Assembly: GCA_964059195.1 (NCBI GenBank)
Contig: CAXKWD010000003.1
Coordinates: 200,036,174-200,100,173, forward strand
Reading direction: 5' to 3'
Source of the DNA: Ectobius pallidus
Taxonomy: Eukaryota; Arthropoda; Insecta; Blattodea; Ectobiidae
Length of the DNA: 64,000 nt
Both the position numbers and the translations under genes were made by a program. Position 1 is the first letter of the stretch, and each line of letters starts with the position of its first letter. The notes under the pieces were generated by a model, which was given only the letters and a program-made list of their open reading frames with translations, ran no database searches and was not told the origin of the DNA. Of the stretch, positions 57,934-64,000 are shown one piece after another.

Positions 57934-58300
57934 GATTCCTGTGCCCCCTTGTTGGGGCGTAGGGCCTCCAAGCGGAGGTTTCTGTACCAATGTCAATTTT
58001 GTTACGCTTATTTTCCTAGAGAGGGCAGAGGGACAGGTGGTAAGCCCATCGCCCCTTAACCCCCCTCCTGAAACTAACGTATTACTTGGACGTGAAAGGG
58101 CCGAGAAATTTTGTTCAGAGGCTCTAATTTAGGCTTGGAGTTCTTTTACGTGCCGTAAATTTACGACACGGGCCCCCCAGCTTAAAGTCCCTCCCGGAGG
58201 ACTCCGTGCCCAGAATTTTTACGTCCTGAAAAACCCGGGTTTGATCCCGCGACCTTCGGATCTAGAGGCGGGCACGCTACCTCTAGACCACCGCAGCCGA
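57853..58300 (-). repeat. SINE family E (copy 4) with (GA)n tail
   Basis: (CT)n at 57858-57929 is the tail seen from the minus strand. The head ends AGACCACCGCAGCCGA. 12-bp duplications CTGTTTTGTTTT at 57841-57852 and 58301-58312. Confidence 0.92.
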
Positions 58301-58312
58301 CTGTTTTGTTTT

Positions 58313-58728
58313 ACGATAGTGCTTTTTCCGGAAATCTGCAATGGGCAGATATACTGTATAGTGCTTACAGCGTGCTTAAGAGTAGTGGCCTATACACAGA
58401 AACGACTTATTTAGTGACCTATGTTCATGAAACATAATACAGTAAGCTTATTTTTAAAAGTCTTTCTTATTACACTAATTAAAATTATACAAGCAGAGTA
58501 ACTCTACTGTTAGCAACTAGGCAACTAGTGGAATTAAATGTTGTTATCTATACTGAATGTGAATGTTATTGGCAAAATCTTCGATATATCCTATAAGTAA
58601 TTAATGAGGGTAAAAGGTGGAAATTAAACATTTACTATATAACTTCCCCTCATTGGTAAAAATGAAATTTATTAATTCAGAGATAACATATTTTATTGCA
58701 TCACATATCGGGATACATGCAGGGAAGT
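58313..58728. other. intergenic DNA, no gene seen
   Basis: AT-rich. Nothing recognised. Confidence 0.35.
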
Positions 58729-58730
58729 TA

Positions 58731-59083
58731 GAGTAGGATTACTCCCACAACGTCTCTGGCCTTGAAGACTAACCCAGCCAGCGAGCTTCTCGTTACGTCT
58801 CGTTACCAAGATGCGCGAATTCGCTGCGCGTAAGATCAGTAAGCTACCGCTTGGCAGAGAGTAAAGATCGTGTTCCACGTTGGCAGGGGTAGAAAATACT
58901 GTAATAGTTGAGTGGAGGGATAATGCCGGAGGGACAGAGACAGACAACACGTGGAGTGGGATAGGTGACCTGAGCCAATCAGGGTGCAGCTACCTCCCCT
59001 AGCCAGGTACTCTAAGAGCGGTGAGACTCGCTCCTAAGGTATATACGTAGAAACCCAGAGACTTTGTGGAGATAATCCTACTC
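58731..59083. mobile_element. TA-flanked MITE, GAGTAGGATTA termini
   Basis: A 353-bp element starting GAGTAGGATTACTCCCACAA and ending TGGAGATAATCCTACTC, with TA at 58729-58730 and 59084-59085. The termini pair over about 30 bp with mismatches. Probably a mariner-type MITE. Noticeably GC-richer than its flanks. Confidence 0.75.
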
Positions 59084-59085
59084 TA

Positions 59086-59635
59086 ATAGGTGTATTCCTA
59101 AAGTTAACTAGGCCAAGGGCGCTCAAATTATTTTTTTTTAAATTAATTTATTTTTGTCGCTTTAGCTTCTTGTGCCACTTTGTAGCATTATATTAGTAAT
59201 ATAATAAGTGCAACAATGAGGTAGCCAGAAAATAATTTCGGGGAGGGTCTAAAATGCCGGGGAGGGGGCGGGGGTACACCTCCGGAAAATTCTTAAATAT
59301 TGAACTAATGAAAACTACATTTTTCGCTATTTTAGCACTGAAAAACTAGTTAGGAAATTTGTTTACCATACTCTTAAGACATGCCAACGTAAACAAGAAA
59401 TCGTTACATAAGTTATAATACTATAAGCAAAGTTAAATAACACATGCAACAGTGGAAATAATAGCTTACTCATTATGTTATGAAAACAAAATAACTTAAC
59501 TGCTGTATCATATTTGACACACCAACAAAAATTGTTTAAGTTAATAATTTTTAACCCAAAATTGAATTTTAGGTTTTGTTTTTTAGGTGTCCGACCCCCT
59601 GGACTTTCCTAATCCACTGAGGATTCTGCTTCCAT
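59086..59635. other. intergenic DNA, no gene seen
   Basis: A G-rich stretch near 59250 (GGGGAGGGGGCGGGGG) next to CTCCGGAAAATTCTTAAA resembles the interior of the 62103 element, possibly an old relative. Confidence 0.35.
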
Positions 59636-60290
59636 ATTGTATTCTTCTTTCTTCTTCTTTTTATAGGCACATCCCTGTTGATTTCCATACATTAAGTCGG
59701 TGGTGATAGCGCCTCTTTCCATCTCTTAAGAGGTCTGCCCACTCCCCTTTTCCCTCCAGGTTGTAGATTCTTCGCTGCTTTGATAAGTCTTGTATCTTTA
59801 GCTCTGTCCACGTGTCCTTATTTTGACGAAAGTCTCAACTTCTGTAATGTTGCATTCTTCTCTCACATCCTGGTTCCTAACTCTATCAAATCTTGTTTTA
59901 CATGCTCCGGCTCTTAAAGTATTCATCTCTACTGTTGGCATAAGCTGTTTTGTTCGTCTTGTATCGGCTCTTGTTTCCGCGCCATATATCATTATTGGTC
60001 GTACACATGTTTTATAAATTTTTATTTTACTTTCTGTTTTTAAATATTTGTTTTTCCATATAGCATCCCGTAAATATCCTGATATTCTTTATGCTTGGAA
60101 AACCTGAGATTTTACCTCATCAATTTGTCTGCGGGAACTAGATATATGAATTCCAAGATATTTAAAATCCATTACTTGTATGATTTTCTCACTGACTTCC
60201 AATTTTCATCTTATTGGGTCCTTATTGTCGATTTGGTAAAACTTCTGCAAACTTTTTATGTCTCTACTGACTTTTAAATAATTGTCCTAA
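59636..60290 (-). pseudogene. RTE-like LINE reverse transcriptase C-terminus
   Basis: The minus strand reads EKIIQVMDFKYLGIHISSS (near 60180), KIYKTCVRPIMIYGAETRAD, TVEMNTLRAGACKTRFDRVR, NQDVREECNITEVETFVK and, after frame changes, LQPGGKRGVGRPLKRW. This order (YLG, MIYGAET, EMxxLR, R-N-x-x-I/V-R-E, GRPxxRW) matches the 3' part of the LINE at 14101-16570. Stops and frameshifts are present. The AAG-rich sequence at about 59640-59660 may be its tail. Confidence 0.75.
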
Positions 60291-61269
60291 AAGAAAAACA
60301 TCTGACTATAATTATTAATAAGCATGTTGCGCCCCCCCCCCCTCGATCCCGGGTATGGGTGCCCCTGCAGTAGGCTACTGTCAAGTACCATGACGCCTGC
60401 GCACTGTGGGTACGCTGAAAAATGGCATACGAAGCGAAACTGACATGACAACTTGTAATACAGTTACAGTACATGAATTGACTTTGGGAACAATCGTCAT
60501 ATGAAGACCTATCGAAATGAAAAATTTGAGGGTAGGTTTCGACATGGTTCCCTTCTGAGAACTGACCAACCTCCATTTGGCATTTGTTAGGGAGTTACAG
60601 CGGAGGTTGCTAGGGAGTTTGTTGCCGTGGCATTGGTAGCACTGGCTGGTTGCGCTGGCAGCACGGACAGTTGAATCTTACCTGTCAGTCGTCAGATGTT
60701 GGTGTTGCGTTGCCGCGAAGAGACCGTTACGTTGTCATGGAGACAGAGTGTGTGATACTTGTGTGACGAGTTTTCAGTCTCAACAGTTTCTCAGGTAATT
60801 CAACAAAATCTGTGTGATTGTATTTGAAAGTGTTTGAAGTGCTCTTTTAGGCTGAGTGTAGCAATTTGAAATGTCGTAGATTTCAAATATCAGTGATGTA
60901 GGTTGTGGGCCAACGACTTTTTGAGATGGGATTGCTGGTTCACTGAAGATTCCTGCGGTCGGTCCGCTATTTCCTTCTCTTCCAAACCATTTTTTTTTTT
61001 GGGTACTATTGGTGATGACCTGATGACGTAGCGATATCCGCCAAGGCCACACCTGATAAGGTGGCCTCATGACACCTGCTTGCCAGAGATGCGCAAGGTC
61101 ATGACGTAATCAAACATTGCAAAGAATGTAAAAACTCCAGTCAGGGCTGTCCACCCACAAGCTATTATTATTATTTCCATGTTTTCCTATTATTTTGCTC
61201 GTAGCATTTTTCAGTGAATGCTATATTGCACAAATTTACCGTAACTGAATTCGTTCACGAAATGATTTA
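60291..61269. other. intergenic DNA with a GC-rich, promoter-like segment
   Basis: About 60580-60800 is GC-richer, with CpGs. TCAGTC at about 60687 resembles an insect initiator, and CAGTTTCTCAG|GTAATT near 60793 resembles a splice donor. No coding exon recognised. Confidence 0.25.
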
Positions 61270-61494
61270 TTATTATTCAGCCTTTCCACGGAAAGTGAAC
61301 CTGAAGTGTCCAGACCGTAAACAACCGTTTAATATTAATTTAAAATATATGTCATCACTGAAAAATTATGAAATTGATTTTGAGACTAGTACTGAAAATT
61401 TCATAATTTTTCAATGATGACTTTTTTTTTTAAATTAAATATTAAATGGTTGTTACGGTCTGGACACTTCAGGCTCATTTTCCGTGGAATGGCT

Positions 61495-61500
<6 letters not shown>
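61270..61500. repeat. inverted repeat, ~100-bp arms
   Basis: 61270-61371 (CCTGAAGTGTCCAGACCGTA, AAAAATTATGAAATT) pairs with 61397-61497 at about 85-90%, followed by (ATT)n at 61496-61541. Confidence 0.85.
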
Positions 61501-61541
<41 letters not shown>

Positions 61542-62094
61542 GTTTTCGTTAACCTTTCATCATTAATATTAGAATGCTCTGTAGTATATTATTTGGTCTG
61601 AGGTTTCCATGAGATCCAGGTACATTTGCACATCATTGAAGGAGATATTATTATTATTATTATTATTATTATTGTTAGGCCTATAGGATGTTCTCAGGTT
61701 TCCCTGGTACCAAGTTACTTTGTGGTGAACTTGCTATCCAAGCGTAGAGAAACTTTAGCCGTGTTGTTTTTGTTTCCCGTTGAACGATTAGATACTTTAG
61801 GCTAATTGGTGTTTATGTTCCACTTTTAAAAGAATCTTAAAATGACAGTCTGTGTTTTAAGTAAGTTAAATATGTATACTGTATTTTTAAATTCATGAAT
61901 TTTAGAAGTGAGGCGAAGAGACGTTTTGATCTTACAAAACTCTTCAGGTTAAGAAATAATCGTAGCATTTGTTTATTCGCCATTGACATTATTATGTTAG
62001 ATCCTAATGAAGAATTAGGCCAGATTATATGTATTTTTGATAATTTAGTAAGCAAGGACAGAGAAATCACTGGTAAATTATTCCCACTGATGCT
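61542..62094. other. simple repeats and AT-rich DNA
   Basis: A second (ATT)n at 61648-61673. A small plus-strand frame at 61895-62101 is unrecognised. Confidence 0.35.
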
Positions 62095-62102
62095 AACCTA
62101 AC

Positions 62103-62481
62103 CATAGGCGTAACCAGGCCGACTATATGGGGGGGGGGTTATAACATCCGCGGGGTCTGGGGGGTATGGAATACTCCCCAGGGAGAGGGGGTCCGGGGGT
62201 CCTCCCCCGGAAATTTTTAAAAATTAAGACGCAAAATAACGAGTTTTAAGCTTCCGGGGTCTCCCCCGGAAAATTTTAAAAATTAAGACTCAAAATAACG
62301 AGTTTTAAGCTTCCGGGGATTCCCCCGGAAAATTTTAAAAATTAAGACGCAAAATAACGAGTTTTAAGCTTCCCACGCTTTATACTTGTATTAAGTAATT
62401 TATGGGCAGACTTAAACAAATTTTACAATTTTCCTTTTTTTAATCAATGGGGGGGGGGGGGGGGCCCTCGGTACGCCTATG
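62103..62481. mobile_element. hAT-type MITE with 59-bp internal tandem repeat
   Basis: A 379-bp element from CATAGGCGTAACCAGG to CCTCGGTACGCCTATG with perfect 8-bp duplications AACCTAAC at 62095-62102 and 62482-62489. It contains three consecutive 59-bp units starting at 62208, 62267 and 62326 (GACGCAAAATAACGAGTTTT) and a poly(G) run near 62450. Confidence 0.92.
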
Positions 62482-62489
62482 AACCTAAC

Positions 62490-62846
62490 AACCACTAGCT
62501 TAGAGCTGTACTGTATAGGTCTTCACTCTAAAGCGTTGATGCAACCAATGAACTCTGAGTTAGGTTAACATCACGGAAATTGATACAATTAGCATGACGA
62601 GTCTAGCAAATATCGTATTTATTTACAAATCAGGGTTTTTACAGAGCAGTTTAACAGATATTGTGGCTTCTTTTCACGCAGCCAAACATTGATTACCACG
62701 AGACAAATTTTGAATGCCAATGAGAATATGATTTCCAATTGATACACAAATGTACTGGTACGTGGGCATTTTGATCAATATAATTTACAGACTTACGCAA
62801 TCATAAACAAATTTCCGTTTTCACAGACTACCCTTACGTGAAAGTT
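62490..62846. other. intergenic DNA, no gene seen
   Basis: Nothing recognised. Confidence 0.3.
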
Positions 62847-62854
62847 GCCCACAG

Positions 62855-63223
62855 CAGGGCCGTAGCTAGGCGGTGGCGAGATGGGCCTCCGCCAAGGGCG
62901 CAGGTATAAAGAGGGCGCAATATTAACCATGAAAATATCACCTTTTTTAGACTTGCGCAATTTATCAAGCAATAAAAATTCTAGATTTTATGAATTAATA
63001 AGTAGTTCAATCTCTGAAAATCAGGTTTTAGTACCTTGAAAGTCCAACACTTAGTTCATTTTCAAATTGAGGTTTAGGTTTCTTTGATAATAACAGTGTT
63101 TTTATATTAAAATAATAAACGGTTTTACAGAAATTAGAAAAAAATTGTTCATACCCACCAGTATTGGAGGGCGCAGATTTGTCAGACTCGCCAAGGGCGC
63201 AGAAGGACCTTGCTACGGCCCTG
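62855..63223. mobile_element. hAT-type MITE, CAGGGCCGTAGC termini
   Basis: A 369-bp element from CAGGGCCGTAGCTAGG to TTGCTACGGCCCTG with perfect 8-bp duplications GCCCACAG at 62847-62854 and 63224-63231. The motif GCCAAGGGCGCAG occurs near both ends, not inverted. Confidence 0.93.
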
Positions 63224-63231
63224 GCCCACAG

Positions 63232-64000
63232 TAAGCTATGTGGATACAAAAACGTATAAAAAATTGTCAGAAGAAACAAAAAATTAATAACAATATTTCA
63301 ATTTTTACAAGATGAAATATGCACTAATTTGGCCCTTTTCTTACAATTTTCTTTGCTTTGATCCTTCGCTTGCATATTCATGAGAAAGAGGATTCTAAAA
63401 TTAGGCTACTGGATTGGTTTTTTCATGCCAAATCTTTTAATAATAATAATTTAATGTAAACATCATGAATGATTTGTAGACAGAGTCATTTAATATTACA
63501 TAGGCCTATACATATTTACAGATGCACCTAGAAATTCGTTTATATTATAAAAAAGGATTTCTTACTAACCATTGGAGCAGACATCTTTTAAATCTTGAAA
63601 TCTTAAAAAAAGCAAAGTATTGTTTTCAATAAAATTGTGTGTAACGTTTCCTGTAATGGATTTTATCATGAGCTCTTTTTTTAAAGCGTTAATTGGTGTC
63701 AAGTAGCCCATACAGTTAGCTATAAGGAAAATAATAGCCATGTGGCAATAGTTCCAACATAAGCCTCTCTACTATTCCCAGAACTTAATCTTTGACACCG
63801 GTAAAACCATTATCTCCGAGAATTCTTTGCGATTCGCAAAAATATAGTCTTGCAAAAGCTAGCAATGTAAGACAAAAATCATTGTCTTAGAAATGCAGTT
63901 TCGTGAATTTTTTGCTTATAGATTATTTTGGAACTGGTTTACCGAAAAAGAACTTAACCGGTTGTGTCATTTTGGTGACGAGTTACACAAACATATATCA
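63232..64000. other. AT-rich DNA, no gene seen
   Basis: Only short frames. A TAGGCCTA motif at about 63502. Confidence 0.35.

Noticed and set aside
60780..61070. 96-codon minus-strand frame
   Set aside because: No recognised motif. It overlaps a plus-strand promoter-like region and has composition typical of chance frames.
1..64000. A novel defence, biosynthetic or operon-like gene system
   Set aside because: Apart from the zinc-finger gene, all recognised coding is decayed transposon sequence, and no co-oriented gene cluster exists in the window.

Overview
This window looks like non-coding, repeat-saturated DNA from a large insect genome. It is AT-rich and contains Tc1/mariner, hAT and Helitron DNA transposons, RTE-, R1- and Jockey/CR1-like LINEs, at least six tRNA-derived SINE families, and one C2H2 zinc-finger gene of a type that is expanded in insects. 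The palindrome TAGGCCTA recurs far more often than base composition predicts. A polyneopteran (cockroach- or termite-like) insect is my best guess, but the sequence alone does not prove it. There is no sign of bacterial, viral or organellar genes.

Layout. 1-2.5 kb: a mariner remnant inserted in a Helitron-like repeat, then a SINE. 3.2-6.8 kb: three inverted-repeat DNA elements (3213-4078, 5682-6236, 6342-6800). 7.2-8.6 kb: a decayed Tc1/mariner-superfamily transposase whose last two catalytic residues are 78 residues apart. 11.3-12.9 kb: a Tc1 fragment, a Helitron-like repeat and a SINE. 13.0-13.24 kb: a GC-richer block that could be a short first coding exon. 13.5-17.3 kb: a DD41D mariner-type transposon with about 107-bp terminal repeats, split by a 5'-truncated RTE-like LINE. 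17.5-18.5 kb: an intact single-exon gene with eight C2H2 fingers, the only convincing intact protein gene here. 18.5-19.8 kb: a DD34D mariner inserted a few bases after its stop codon. 20.3-21 kb: the 3' end of an R1-like LINE.

24-32 kb holds Helitrons, a degenerate 21-bp tandem array broken by a long hairpin and a hAT MITE, and two more hAT MITEs. 32-52 kb is a dense mosaic of hAT MITEs with 8-bp target duplications, a pogo/Tigger-like MITE, SINEs, Helitrons and a nearly perfect 135-bp hairpin (35303-35598). 52-60 kb contains inverted SINE pairs, Jockey/CR1-like and RTE-like LINE fragments and more hAT and TA-flanked MITEs. The last 4 kb has two short hAT MITEs and AT-rich DNA.

Many insertions are dated relative to one another by target duplications or by empty paralogous sites, so the window records a layered transposon history. 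The clearest case is a Helitron at 43747-44542, whose exact A|T insertion point is confirmed by an unoccupied related copy near 24170. No operons or RNA genes were found, and all tRNA-like sequences appear to be SINE heads.
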